The notes under the pieces are model-generated. The model ran no database searches. It was not told where the DNA came from and saw nothing but the letters and a program-made list of their open reading frames with translations. Source: Pseudomonadota bacterium (GTDB lineage: Bacteria > Pseudomonadota > Alphaproteobacteria > Rhizobiales > Devosiaceae). From it: a stretch of DNA of 39,702 nucleotides. The stretch is taken from the NCBI GenBank assembly GCA_023433775.1, contig JAEYTY010000016.1:1-39702 (forward strand), read 5' to 3'. Positions within the stretch are counted from its first letter, which is position 1. Every line of letters begins with the position of its first letter. Made by a program: the position numbers and the translations under genes. This document shows positions 16,720 through 24,995 of this stretch, one piece after another.

Positions 16720-17099
16720 TCCGCAATATCAATATCGTCCTTATCTTTGTCAGCATCGCCATGCTGGCCGGGGTCTATGCCATCAAATTCTCCATTGAGG
16801 GCACGGCGAGTGAGCGTTCGGCGCTGATTGCTGAAATCAGCGAGCAGGAAGGCCAGCTTTCGCTGCTTCTGGCCGATTGGGCGGTGCTCAACCAGCCGGG
16901 CCATATCGAGCCAATCGTGCGCCGCCATCAGGAAGAGCTGCAGATTGCCCAGGTGCGTCAGGAGCAGTTTGGTGCTTTCTCGGCGCTGCCCATGCGCCCG
17001 GCAAAGCCCGACACTGCAGCCATGGATGCGCTGTTTATGGCGATTTCGGAGGGCATTGACCCCATTGATGCGATCCTTGAGCTGGAGGGCATCGAGTAA
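16716..17099 (+). CDS. ftsL: Cell division protein FtsL
   Basis: A 127-residue bitopic divisome protein. A short cytoplasmic N-terminus is followed by one membrane segment (about 5-24, IVLIFVSIAMLAGVYAI) and a periplasmic helical region (about 30-75) suited to the FtsL-DivIC/FtsB coiled coil. Sequence conservation in FtsL is low, so the call leans on topology, size and position between rsmH and ftsI. It starts inside the rsmH stop (ATGA) and its stop shares one base with the ftsI start (TAATG), so translation is coupled on both sides. Confidence 0.87.
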   Translation: MIRNINIVLIFVSIAMLAGVYAIKFSIEGTASERSALIAEISEQEGQLSLLLADWAVLNQPGHIEPIVRRHQEELQIAQVRQEQFGAFSALPMRPAKPDTAAMDALFMAISEGIDPIDAILELEGIE

Positions 17100-18808
17100 T
17101 GGCAATTGCTCACGACAATTTCGTCCAGACCATCGCGCTTGACGGTTCCCGCAAGCAGCGGGTCAATCTTACCCAGGCGCGTATCCGCTGGATGATGCTG
17201 GCGCTGATCATCGGCTTCGGCCTTGTCGGCGGGCGGCTGGTGCAGCTTGGCATGACGGAGACCGACCAGACGATTGAGGGGCAGGCGCGGGATCTGATCA
17301 CCGCGACGCGGCCACCCATTCTGGATCGCAACGGTCTCGAGATGGCCGTCGATATTCGCGTGCCATCCCTCTTTGCCGAACCCCGCCGCATTGTGGATGT
17401 GGAAGAGGCGGTGCGCGAGCTTCGCACGGTCCTGCCCAACCTTGACGAGAAGTGGCTGCGTGAGCGCCTGACCGGTGACAAGGGCTTTGTCTGGGTCCAG
17501 CGCGAGCTGACCCCGGCGATCGAGGAACAGGTGATGCGGCTGGGCATTCCCGGCATCGACTTCATCACCGAATCCAAGCGCTTCTATCCGGGCATGAGCG
17601 AGGCTGCGCATATTCTCGGCTCCACCAATGTCGATAACCAGGGCATTGCCGGTATCGAGCGCGCCATGGACAATGAATCCATCGCGCTTTTGCAGGATCT
17701 GGGCCTGGCGCGTGGCAATGCGCTGACCCCGGTAAACCTCTCGGTCGACATGCGTGTTCAGCATGTGCTGCACGATCAACTGGTCGATGCGATGACGCGC
17801 TATCAGGCGATTGCCGCTGCCGGCGTCATGATGGACGTGCATACCGGCGAAATCATCGCGCTGGCTTCGGTGCCCGATTTCAATCCCAATGAACCGGCCT
17901 CGGCTCTGGTCAAGGATACATTCAACCGCATTACCGCCGGCATTTTCGAGCCCGGTTCGACCTTCAAGACGGTCACGTTCGCGGCCGCTCTGGACGCAGG
18001 CGCGGTGAGCCTCACCGATGATTTCGATGCGCGGTATGGCATTCGCTTCGGCCGGTTCACCATCGATGATTTCCACGGCAAGCACCGCATTCTGAGCCTG
18101 CCGGAAGTCTATAAGTACTCGTCCAATATCGGCACGATCCGCATCATGCAGGCCATGGGCAAGGATAATTTCCGCGCCTTTCTCTCCCGCATGAAATTTG
18201 ACAAGCGGGTGGAATTTGAACTTCCGGAAATGCGTGTGCCCACCGTGCCCAATACGCTCTCGGAAGTCGGCGCGGCCACTGTGTCTTTCGGCCACGGCCT
18301 CTCTGTATCGCCGCTGCATCTGGTGACGGCCTATGCCGCAATGGCCAATGGCGGCAATTATGTGCCGCCCACGCTGTACCGGCGCGACATGGCCGAGGCC
18401 GAAAAGCTCTACGAGCGCGTGCTCAAGCCCGAGACCAGCGCCGCGATGCGCTATCTGATGCGTCTCAACGCGCTGGAAGGCTCGGGAAGCCAGATGAACA
18501 AGGCTGCCACCGGCTATCGCGCCGGAGGCAAGACCGGTACGGCTGAAAAGGTCGTTGACGGCAAATATTCCTCGGCCAAGGTCACAAACTTCTTCGCCTC
18601 GGCCTTTCCGCTCGACAATCCGCGCTATGCCATCGTGATAATGGTGGACGAGCCCAAGGCGGAAAATCCACAGTCGGGCACGACTGCAGGCTGGAATGCC
18701 GGCGCCGTTACGGGCCGTCTCATCCAGCGCGTTGCACCCATGCTCGGGGTGGCTCCCGATTTCAGTGAGGCGCTCGATCAAGAGATCGTCCCGCCTGTCC
18801 TCCGTTAG
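17099..18808 (+). CDS. ftsI: Septal peptidoglycan transpeptidase FtsI (PBP3)
   Basis: Monofunctional class B penicillin-binding protein that crosslinks septal peptidoglycan together with FtsW. It has a cytoplasmic N-terminus, one membrane segment at about 30-48, a pedestal domain with RPPILDRNGLEMA, and a transpeptidase domain. The three active-site motifs are S287-T-F-K290, S341-S-N343 and K478-T-G-T481, all intact. Length 569 is typical. Its start overlaps the ftsL stop, and murE follows after 24 bases with its own ribosome binding site. Confidence 0.97.
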   Translation: MAIAHDNFVQTIALDGSRKQRVNLTQARIRWMMLALIIGFGLVGGRLVQLGMTETDQTIEGQARDLITATRPPILDRNGLEMAVDIRVPSLFAEPRRIVDVEEAVRELRTVLPNLDEKWLRERLTGDKGFVWVQRELTPAIEEQVMRLGIPGIDFITESKRFYPGMSEAAHILGSTNVDNQGIAGIERAMDNESIALLQDLGLARGNALTPVNLSVDMRVQHVLHDQLVDAMTRYQAIAAAGVMMDVHTGEIIALASVPDFNPNEPASALVKDTFNRITAGIFEPGSTFKTVTFAAALDAGAVSLTDDFDARYGIRFGRFTIDDFHGKHRILSLPEVYKYSSNIGTIRIMQAMGKDNFRAFLSRMKFDKRVEFELPEMRVPTVPNTLSEVGAATVSFGHGLSVSPLHLVTAYAAMANGGNYVPPTLYRRDMAEAEKLYERVLKPETSAAMRYLMRLNALEGSGSQMNKAATGYRAGGKTGTAEKVVDGKYSSAKVTNFFASAFPLDNPRYAIVIMVDEPKAENPQSGTTAGWNAGAVTGRLIQRVAPMLGVAPDFSEALDQEIVPPVLR

Positions 18809-18832
18809 ATCGATCCAGAAGGATTTGTCCCT

Positions 18833-20275
18833 GTGTCACTCAGTGTAACCCAACTGCTCGAAGGCTCCGGCGCGCGCCCCAAAAAGGGCCTTGGCGCCAT
18901 TTTCGGGCTAAACTCGGACAGCCGAAGGATTGAGCCCGGCGATATTTTCTTCGCTCTGCCGGGCGCCAAGATGCACGGCAATCAGTTTGTCGCCGATGCG
19001 GTTGAGCGCGGAGCGCTGGCCATCGTCACCGATCAGGCCCCGCCGGGCGATCCGGGCGTGCCGGTGATCATCGTCAAGGATGTCCGCGCTTCCTATGCAA
19101 GGGCCGCCTCGCGCGTGTTCGAGCCGCAGCCGGAAATCCTCGTTGCGGTTACGGGCACCAATGGCAAAACGTCGGTGGCCTCTTTCGTGCGCCAGATCTG
19201 GGACCATGCCGGCGTCGCGGGCGCCAGTATCGGCACGCTGGGTATCGAAACCTCCAAGCGCCGCATCGAAGGCGCGCTGACCACGCCAGATTCGCGGGCT
19301 CTTCACCAGGCGATGCGCGCACTCAAGGCCCAGGGTATCGACCATGTGGCTATTGAGGCGTCGAGCCATGGTCTCGACCAGCACCGTCTGGATGGCGTGC
19401 ATTTCGAAGCGGTGGCCTTCACCAATCTCAGCCGCGATCATCTCGATTATCACGGCGACATGGACGCCTATCGCAATGCCAAGCTCCGGCTGTTCACCGA
19501 CCTTTTGGTTGATGGCGGCGCTGCCATCGTCAATGTCGATGATCCCGAGCATGAGCAGTTCATGTTCGCCGCGCTCGGCGCCAGCGCCACGCTGCTGACT
19601 GTCGGCCGCGAAGGCGCCTATATCGAAATCCTGTCCATTGAGCCCGAAGGCTATGGCCAGCGCGTCGTTATCCGCCACATTGGCGAGAAGGTGGAATTCC
19701 ACCTCAAGATTCCGGGCGAGTTTCAGGTGTCCAATGCGCTGATCGCGGCGGCAATGGCCATGTCGGCGGGCGTGGACAAAAACGATGCCTTTGCGGCGCT
19801 GCCTGAACTGGTCGGCGCGCGGGGGCGGCTGGAACTGGTAGGCGAGCACAATGGCGCGGCCATTTTCATCGACTATTCCCACAAGCCGGAAGCGCTCCGT
19901 TCGGCGCTTGCCACACTGCGGCCTCATGCCAAGAACAAGTTGCATGTCGTGTTCGGTTGCGGTGGCGACCGCGACAAGGGCAAGCGCCCGCAAATGGGCG
20001 AAATCGCCAGCGAGCTTGCCGATGTGGTGATTGTCACCGACGACAATCCGCGCACCGAGGATGCGGCGACCATTCGCGCTGAGGTGCTGGCGGGCGCGAA
20101 GGGGGCCAAGGAAATTGCCGACCGCAAGGAGGCCATCGAGCAAGCCGTCAAAGCCCTGCAAAAGGGCGACGTTCTGCTGGTCGCCGGCAAGGGCCATGAG
20201 ACCTATCAGATCATCGGGACCAAGAAGCAGCATTTCTCCGACCATGAAGTGGTCGCAGGCGCCATCAAGAAATAG
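18833..20275 (+). CDS. murE: UDP-MurNAc-L-Ala-D-Glu:meso-diaminopimelate ligase MurE
   Basis: Cytoplasmic ATP-dependent ligase that adds the third stem-peptide residue. The ATP-binding loop is GTNGKTS at 108-114. DNPR at 404-407 is the signature that selects meso-diaminopimelate rather than lysine, as expected in a Gram-negative. Length 480 is normal. The start is a GTG at 18833 with AGAAGGA at 18817-18823. A 150-base gap separates it from murF, unusual in this otherwise tightly packed cluster. Confidence 0.97.
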   Translation: MSLSVTQLLEGSGARPKKGLGAIFGLNSDSRRIEPGDIFFALPGAKMHGNQFVADAVERGALAIVTDQAPPGDPGVPVIIVKDVRASYARAASRVFEPQPEILVAVTGTNGKTSVASFVRQIWDHAGVAGASIGTLGIETSKRRIEGALTTPDSRALHQAMRALKAQGIDHVAIEASSHGLDQHRLDGVHFEAVAFTNLSRDHLDYHGDMDAYRNAKLRLFTDLLVDGGAAIVNVDDPEHEQFMFAALGASATLLTVGREGAYIEILSIEPEGYGQRVVIRHIGEKVEFHLKIPGEFQVSNALIAAAMAMSAGVDKNDAFAALPELVGARGRLELVGEHNGAAIFIDYSHKPEALRSALATLRPHAKNKLHVVFGCGGDRDKGKRPQMGEIASELADVVIVTDDNPRTEDAATIRAEVLAGAKGAKEIADRKEAIEQAVKALQKGDVLLVAGKGHETYQIIGTKKQHFSDHEVVAGAIKK

Positions 20276-20425
20276 AATGCTGATAGTGACGCCGGCCCAT
20301 GCCCTTCCCCTTGTGGGGTGGGACGGGCTGCGTCTATGTCTGGCAAGGCGACCAGTTACTGGTTCCGGGCGCTTGGGTTGCTCATTCCCGATATGCCCCA
20401 CTCCCTTCAGCATTCGAAATCCGGC
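20276..20425 (+). other. Unusual 150-base gap between murE and murF with palindromes
   Basis: It contains an imperfect GC hairpin around 20301-20328 (CCCC/GGGG core with TTGT loop) and a perfect 13-base palindrome ACCAGTTACTGGT at 20351-20363. The frame upstream of murF is open from a GTG at 20318, so part of it could be translated as a murF extension, but it does not resemble a MurF N-terminus. It may be a degenerate intergenic repeat. Confidence 0.4.
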
Positions 20426-21823
20426 ATGACCCCACCCCTTTTCACCATCGACGCCATCATCGAGGCGACTGGCGGACGCGCCGAAGGCGTCGAAGCCAAT
20501 GCTGTGGAATCCATTTCCATCGATTCCCGCGATCTGGGGCCGGATGCGCTGTTCGTCGCCATAAAGGGCGATAGGTTCGACGGGCATGATTTTGTCGATA
20601 CGGCCATCGCCAATGGTGCGTTAGCGGCGCTGGTGACGGAGGGGCGCAGCTCGGGCCGAGGCCGCATTGCCGTGGTCGATGCACTGGAGGGGCTTCGCGA
20701 TCTCGCCCGCGCCGCCCGCGCGCGCAGCCGTGGCTTCATTGTCGGGGTGACGGGCAGTGTCGGCAAAACCACAACGAAAGAGGCCCTCCGTGTCGTGTTC
20801 GTGGCGGCGGGCGAAACGCACGCCTCCATCAAGAGCTACAACAATCACTGGGGCGTGCCGCTGATGCTGGCTGGCCTGCGCGAGACGGCGCAGTTCGGCG
20901 TTTTTGAAATGGGCATGAGCGCGCCCGACGAAATCCGCCCCCTGAGCCAGCTTGTCCGGCCTCATGTGGCGGTGATCACCAATATCGCCCCGGCTCATCT
21001 CGAGAAGCTGGGCAGCCTTGAGGCCATCGCCCGCGCCAAGGCCGAGATTTTCGATGGGCTGGAGCCGGGTGGCACGGCAGTGCTCAATGCCGACCATGCC
21101 CAGATCGGCATCCTGCTCGACGCAGCCGCTGCGGCGGGGATCGCCAATGTCGTCACCTATGGTTTTGCCGAGGGCGCGGATTGGCGGATCGTTGAGCCGC
21201 AGACCGATGCCGGCGGCAGTTCAGCCACGCTTCTGCACGATGGCGCTTCATATGCGCTGACGCTGGGCGTGTCCGGGCGGCACATGCTGGCCAATGCGGC
21301 GGCGGCCATGGCCGTCTCGCATATTGCCGGGATTGTGCCCGAGGTCGCCTTGCGCGCGCTGGCCGGTTTCGGCGCACAGCCGGGCAGGGGGCAGCGCCTG
21401 GTGTTCGGGCCACCCGACCAGCCGCTGCTGCTGATCGATGAAAGCTATAATGCCAATACCGCCTCGATGAACGCGGCGATGGATGTGTTTGCCTCGGTAT
21501 CGGCGCCGGGCGGCGGCAAGATATTGGTGTTGGGCGATATGCTGGAGCTGGGCGAACACGCCGATAGCCTTCACGCAGACCTGGCCGCCGCGGTACAAGC
21601 CAGCGGCGCTGACAGGATTTATCTCGTTGGCAGGCACATGGCCGCGCTCGCCGCTGCATTGCCGGATGGCCAGGTCACGGGACATTACGCAAGTGTCGAT
21701 GAACTGACCCCAAACCTCGTGGACGCGCTTGCTTATGGCGATGCTCTTATGGTCAAAGGGTCCAACGGCGTCGGGCTGGCCAAAATCATTGCGGCAGTGC
21801 GCAATCGGTTCGGCGAAAGCTGA
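20426..21823 (+). CDS. murF: UDP-MurNAc-tripeptide:D-alanyl-D-alanine ligase MurF
   Basis: Adds D-Ala-D-Ala to the nucleotide tripeptide, the last cytoplasmic step on the UDP precursor. The ATP loop is GSVGKTTTKE at 110-119; HWGVPLMLAGL, MGMSAPDEI and LIDESYNANTASM are MurF hallmarks. Length 465 is typical. The start is set at ATG 20426 because the recognisable fold begins at once (LFTIDAIIEATGG); no clear ribosome binding site precedes it, and in-frame starts at 20396, 20336 and 20318 exist. mraY follows after 29 bases. Confidence 0.95.
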   Translation: MTPPLFTIDAIIEATGGRAEGVEANAVESISIDSRDLGPDALFVAIKGDRFDGHDFVDTAIANGALAALVTEGRSSGRGRIAVVDALEGLRDLARAARARSRGFIVGVTGSVGKTTTKEALRVVFVAAGETHASIKSYNNHWGVPLMLAGLRETAQFGVFEMGMSAPDEIRPLSQLVRPHVAVITNIAPAHLEKLGSLEAIARAKAEIFDGLEPGGTAVLNADHAQIGILLDAAAAAGIANVVTYGFAEGADWRIVEPQTDAGGSSATLLHDGASYALTLGVSGRHMLANAAAAMAVSHIAGIVPEVALRALAGFGAQPGRGQRLVFGPPDQPLLLIDESYNANTASMNAAMDVFASVSAPGGGKILVLGDMLELGEHADSLHADLAAAVQASGADRIYLVGRHMAALAAALPDGQVTGHYASVDELTPNLVDALAYGDALMVKGSNGVGLAKIIAAVRNRFGES

Positions 21824-21852
21824 GACAGCTCAGGGCAGGATAGCGGACAGCG

Positions 21853-22938
21853 ATGCTTTATTTTCTCGGCCAGTTGGGTGAAGCAGTCACCGCGTTCAAC
21901 GTCTTCCGCTACATCACTTTCCGCACCGCCGGCGCGGTGATCACGGCGCTGTTCTTCGTCTTCCTCTTTGGCCCCGGCATGATCGCGCTGCTTCGCCTCA
22001 AGCAGGGCAAGGGCCAGCCGATCCGCGAGGATGGCCCGGCCGGGCACCTTTTGACCAAGAAGGGCACGCCCACCATGGGCGGGCTGATGATCCTGTCGGG
22101 CGCGGTTATTTCAACGCTGCTCTGGTCAAACCTGACCAATGGCTATGTCTGGGTGGTGCTGTTCGTCACCGTCGGCTTCGGCGCCATCGGCTTTTACGAT
22201 GACTATCTCAAGGTCAAGCGGATGAGCCACAAGGGCTTTGGAGGACGCCAGCGCCTGATGCTCGAGGCGCTGATCGGCGCCATCGCCGCGTTTGCGATTT
22301 CACAGCTTGCGGCCGGTGCCTATGGCACCTCGCTGCTCTTCCCCTTCGTCAAGGATCTGGCTGTCAATCTCGGCTATTTCTACATTCTTTTTGGCGGCTT
22401 CGTCGTGGTTGCGGCGGGCAATTCGGTGAACCTGACCGATGGTCTCGACGGCCTCGCCATCGTGCCGGTCATGGTTGCAGCGGCCTGTTTTGGCCTCATC
22501 GCCTATCTCGTCGGTAGCCAGAATTATGCTGATTATCTGTTGCTCAACGCCGTCCCCGGCACAGCCGAACTGGCCGTGGTCTGCGGCGCGCTGATCGGGG
22601 CCGGGCTGGGCTTTCTCTGGTTCAACGCGCCGCCGGCACAGATTTTCATGGGTGATACCGGCTCGCTTGCCCTGGGCGGCGCGCTTGGCACCATTGCGGT
22701 GGCCACCAAGCATGAACTAGTGCTGGCCATCATCGGCGGCCTCTTCGTGCTCGAAGCCGTCTCGGTGATCGTGCAGGTGACCTCGTTCCGCCTGACCGGA
22801 AAAAGGGTGTTCCGAATGGCGCCCATCCATCACCATTTCGAGCATCTCGGCTGGACCGAGAGCCAGGTGGTGATCCGGTTCTGGATCATTTCCTTCGTGC
22901 TGGCGCTGATTGGTCTCTCGAGCCTGAAACTGCGTTAG
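21853..22938 (+). CDS. mraY: Phospho-MurNAc-pentapeptide transferase MraY
   Basis: Inner-membrane enzyme that transfers phospho-MurNAc-pentapeptide to undecaprenyl phosphate, making lipid I. The 361-residue protein has about ten membrane helices. Catalytic-site signatures are present: D116-D117 in FYDDYLKVKR, NLTDGLDGLAI, FMGDTGSLALGG and the HHHFEHLGW loop. It is the last gene of the first dcw block. In most related clusters murD follows directly; here 178 AT-richer bases and two exported-protein genes follow instead. Confidence 0.97.
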   Translation: MLYFLGQLGEAVTAFNVFRYITFRTAGAVITALFFVFLFGPGMIALLRLKQGKGQPIREDGPAGHLLTKKGTPTMGGLMILSGAVISTLLWSNLTNGYVWVVLFVTVGFGAIGFYDDYLKVKRMSHKGFGGRQRLMLEALIGAIAAFAISQLAAGAYGTSLLFPFVKDLAVNLGYFYILFGGFVVVAAGNSVNLTDGLDGLAIVPVMVAAACFGLIAYLVGSQNYADYLLLNAVPGTAELAVVCGALIGAGLGFLWFNAPPAQIFMGDTGSLALGGALGTIAVATKHELVLAIIGGLFVLEAVSVIVQVTSFRLTGKRVFRMAPIHHHFEHLGWTESQVVIRFWIISFVLALIGLSSLKLR

Positions 22939-22974
22939 CAGCGCCCTCATTCAATCAAATTCAGAACATGTGGT

Positions 22975-22999
22975 TTTCGCGGTGTTAAGCATCGCGAAA
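22975..22999. promoter_or_regulatory. Hairpin downstream of mraY
   Basis: TTTCGCG (22975-22981) pairs with CGCGAAA (22993-22999), and GTG/CAT extends the stem inward with one G-U pair, leaving a TTAAG loop. No T tract follows, so it is not a standard terminator. It could be an operator or a transcript 3' end marker for the rsmH-mraY block. Confidence 0.35.
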
Positions 23000-23041
23000 G
23001 CGCACGTTCACATTATGGAACGGCAGTTCTTACTCGCATAT

Positions 23042-23072
23042 TTGTTCTCCATGCACGCTCCGAATAATTCGG
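23042..23072 (+). promoter_or_regulatory. Possible promoter with overlapping palindrome before the Gly/Asn-rich gene
   Basis: TTGTTC (23042-23047) and TAATTC (23065-23070) are spaced by 17 bases, a weak match to a housekeeping promoter. The -10-like element lies inside the perfect palindrome CCGAATAATTCGG (23060-23072), which would suit a repressor. The region is clearly AT-richer than the flanking genes. Confidence 0.3.
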
Positions 23073-23116
23073 CGCTACATAAGAGACAGGTAGTAAAATT
23101 GTAGAGGAGAACAATC

Positions 23117-23848
23117 ATGAAATCGGTATATTTACGCGGCTTTGCCGCAGTACTTCTGACGACCATCGGTGTCTCGTCAGTTTCCGCCATCGACTTGTTG
23201 GGTCTTGCGACCGTTAATGAAGAAAACAAGAGCGGTGTGCTGGATGTCGAAATTGGTGGCAGTTCGGCGCTCAGTGCCGATGTGCTCAGCGGCAGTAGCG
23301 GCAGCCCCGCCGCCTCTGCAACAGTATCAACCGACAATGGGCTTGGCGTCGATGCCCAGATCGGTAGCTCGGTGAATGCCAATGCCCGCATTGGCGGTTC
23401 TGATCGCCTGGTCGATGTGAATGTTGGTATCGGCGGCGGCAATGGCGGCTCGAACGGCAATAATCCGGGCAATAACGGCGCCAATGGCAATTCCGGCAAC
23501 GGCAATGGCGTCGCCAATGTTGGCCGTGGGGGCGGAAGCAGTGGTTCCAGCTCCGGCGCCGCCTGCATCGGCAACGACCCCAACGCCGCCCTCAATCTTT
23601 TCCAAAGCACCACTTTCAATGGCTGGCAGCGTGCCTCCAATATTGAAATTGTCCCGCTTCAACTCTGTGCTTCCGACCGCAATCGCGTGGCCGAGGTGCT
23701 GAGCGGCCAGCAGAACTATGGCCGTCTGCAATCGGCGGTGCAGGGCGACAGCCTGATCAGCGCTGCGCTTAATCGCAGCAGCTATGGTCCTGAGCGCGTT
23801 CTCGGTGTCGACCGCTCCGGCTCCAAGCTGATTGTCTATGTTTATTGA
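23117..23848 (+). CDS. Exported Gly/Asn/Ser-rich protein, unknown function
   Basis: I do not recognise a named family. The 243-residue protein has a Sec-type signal peptide (hydrophobic core about 8-20, likely cleavage after SVSA at 24). Residues 40-105 are Ser/Val/Gly-rich with repeated SGS and IGGS units. Residues 106-147 are a low-complexity Gly/Asn/Ser tract (GGGNGGSNGNNPGNN). Residues 148-243 form a compact-looking domain with two cysteines (C150, C184) that could form a disulfide in the periplasm. A strong GAGGAGA ribosome binding site lies at about 23103-23109. It occupies the position usually held by murD. A cell-envelope or extracellular role is plausible but unproven. Confidence 0.78.
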   Translation: MKSVYLRGFAAVLLTTIGVSSVSAIDLLGLATVNEENKSGVLDVEIGGSSALSADVLSGSSGSPAASATVSTDNGLGVDAQIGSSVNANARIGGSDRLVDVNVGIGGGNGGSNGNNPGNNGANGNSGNGNGVANVGRGGGSSGSSSGAACIGNDPNAALNLFQSTTFNGWQRASNIEIVPLQLCASDRNRVAEVLSGQQNYGRLQSAVQGDSLISAALNRSSYGPERVLGVDRSGSKLIVYVY

Positions 23849-23859
23849 TGTTCGTGGCC

Positions 23860-23884
23860 GGGGCTCGCGCGAGGCGCGGGCCCC
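23860..23884 (+). terminator. GC-rich hairpin after the Gly/Asn-rich gene
   Basis: GGGGCTCGCGC (23860-23870) and GCGCGGGCCCC (23874-23884) form an 11-bp stem with one G-U pair and a 3-base loop, 12 bases past the stop. Few T residues follow, so it may act as a pause, a weak terminator or a 3'-end stabiliser. Confidence 0.45.
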
Positions 23885-24039
23885 ACTTCCTGGCTTGTTC
23901 ACGCCCTCGTGATCCACAAGAGCCCGTCGCGCCGAAACTTTTCCGTCCGTCTCCCGTAGCTCACCGTGACGATAGCTCATTCGTCCCAGCCATCCCTGCC
24001 GCCATGAATACGAGCGGCCCGCCAACGAGGAGACTTCAC

Positions 24040-24828
24040 GTGCACGCTACCGCCCGCCTGACCCTTTCGACCGCCCTGATCTTGTCCACCGCCAGCCTTG
24101 CCACTGCGGCATATGCTGATTCAGCCATTGGCCTTGTCGGCGGCAAGACGCTTGTCATGTTCGACACCGAAACCCGCGCCGTCAGCAACATGATGGAAGT
24201 CAGCGGTGTTGAGGGCCTTGCTGGCATCGATTTTCGCCCCGCGGACAATCTGCTCTATGGCGTGACGCTCTCCGGCGAAGTCGTCACCATCGACCCCACC
24301 AATGGCGCCACGACAATGAAGTCGACGCTCTCGGAAATGCTGCCCAGCTATGAAGGCGCTATTGTCGACTTCAATCCCGCTGCGGATCGCCTTCGCCTGA
24401 TGGGCACCGATGGCACCAATCATCGCGTCAATGTCGATGACGGCATGGTCACAGTCGATGGTTCGCTGGCCTATGAAGATGGCGACATGCACGCTGGCGA
24501 AACCCCGGCCATTGTTGCCGCTGCCTACACCAATTCAATCGGCAAGCCCGATGCCACCAAGATGTTCGACATCGACGCCACCATCGTGGCGCTGATCCAG
24601 CAGACGGCGCCGAATGACGGTACGCTGGCCGCCATTGGCAAGCTGGGCATCGAAGGCGCTTCGACCTATGCCTTTGACATCAAGGCAACCGAAGACCTGA
24701 CCAACACGGCCTATCTCGTGGCGGACAACACGCTCTACACCGTCAATCTCGAAAGCGGCGCCGCCGAGTCCTGGGGCGCAATTGAAGGCGTCGATGGCAT
24801 GATCACCGATATTGCAATCATGCCGTAA
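24040..24828 (+). CDS. Exported DUF4394 domain protein
   Basis: A 262-residue protein. Residues 1-26 form a Sec signal peptide ending AYA, followed by a DUF4394-type beta-rich domain: repeated units such as GLAGIDFRPADNLLYGVT and VDFNPAADRLRLMGTDGTNHRVNVDDG suggest a propeller-like fold. The family has no established activity. I chose the GTG at 24040, which has GAGGAGA at 24027-24033 and puts the signal peptide at the N-terminus; an ATG at 24004 would add 12 residues. Together with the Gly/Asn-rich gene it sits where murD is expected. A strong terminator follows, so it does not run into ftsW. Confidence 0.82.
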   Translation: MHATARLTLSTALILSTASLATAAYADSAIGLVGGKTLVMFDTETRAVSNMMEVSGVEGLAGIDFRPADNLLYGVTLSGEVVTIDPTNGATTMKSTLSEMLPSYEGAIVDFNPAADRLRLMGTDGTNHRVNVDDGMVTVDGSLAYEDGDMHAGETPAIVAAAYTNSIGKPDATKMFDIDATIVALIQQTAPNDGTLAAIGKLGIEGASTYAFDIKATEDLTNTAYLVADNTLYTVNLESGAAESWGAIEGVDGMITDIAIMP

Positions 24829-24853
24829 GACGCCCGCCAGCGTCATAACTCAG

Positions 24854-24884
24854 GCCCGGGGCAGTGCGCTGCTCCGGGCTTTTT
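24854..24884 (+). terminator. Strong intrinsic terminator between the DUF4394 gene and ftsW
   Basis: Bases 24854-24864 pair with 24869-24879 in an 11-bp stem with one G-U pair and a TGCG loop, followed by TTTTT. It lies inside the dcw cluster, so ftsW and the genes after it need their own promoter in the next 111 bases. Confidence 0.88.
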
Positions 24885-24995
24885 GTTGCCGATCACTTTT
24901 TGCCAGACTCGCAAAACGCGAAAAGCCTTGGCAAATCGGTAACCAAGTCCGGCTACATTGATACAATTCGTATCGCGTACCCCCGGCTGCCTGCC
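24885..24995 (+). promoter_or_regulatory. Expected promoter region of the ftsW-ftsA block
   Basis: The gap follows a strong terminator and precedes a run of overlapping essential genes, so a promoter is required. TACAAT at 24962-24967 is a good -10 candidate, but no convincing -35 hexamer stands 16-18 bases before it. A GACTC (GANTC type) occurs at 24906-24910. No CtrA-like box was seen. Confidence 0.35.

Noticed and set aside
16958..18781. 607-codon open frame on the minus strand opposite ftsI
   Set aside because: It mirrors the codon pattern of ftsI in a GC-rich genome. Its translation is His/Arg/Gly-rich and has no domain, while ftsI has all active-site motifs.
18908..20587. 559-codon minus-strand frame opposite murE and the murE-murF gap
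   Set aside because: It is a shadow of murE codon use with low-complexity translation. It has no credible start site or domain.
23934..23958. GAAAC-N16-CGTA as an extracytoplasmic sigma factor promoter before the DUF4394 gene
   Set aside because: It differs from the EcfG consensus GGAAC-N16/17-CGTT at both elements, and such partial matches are common.
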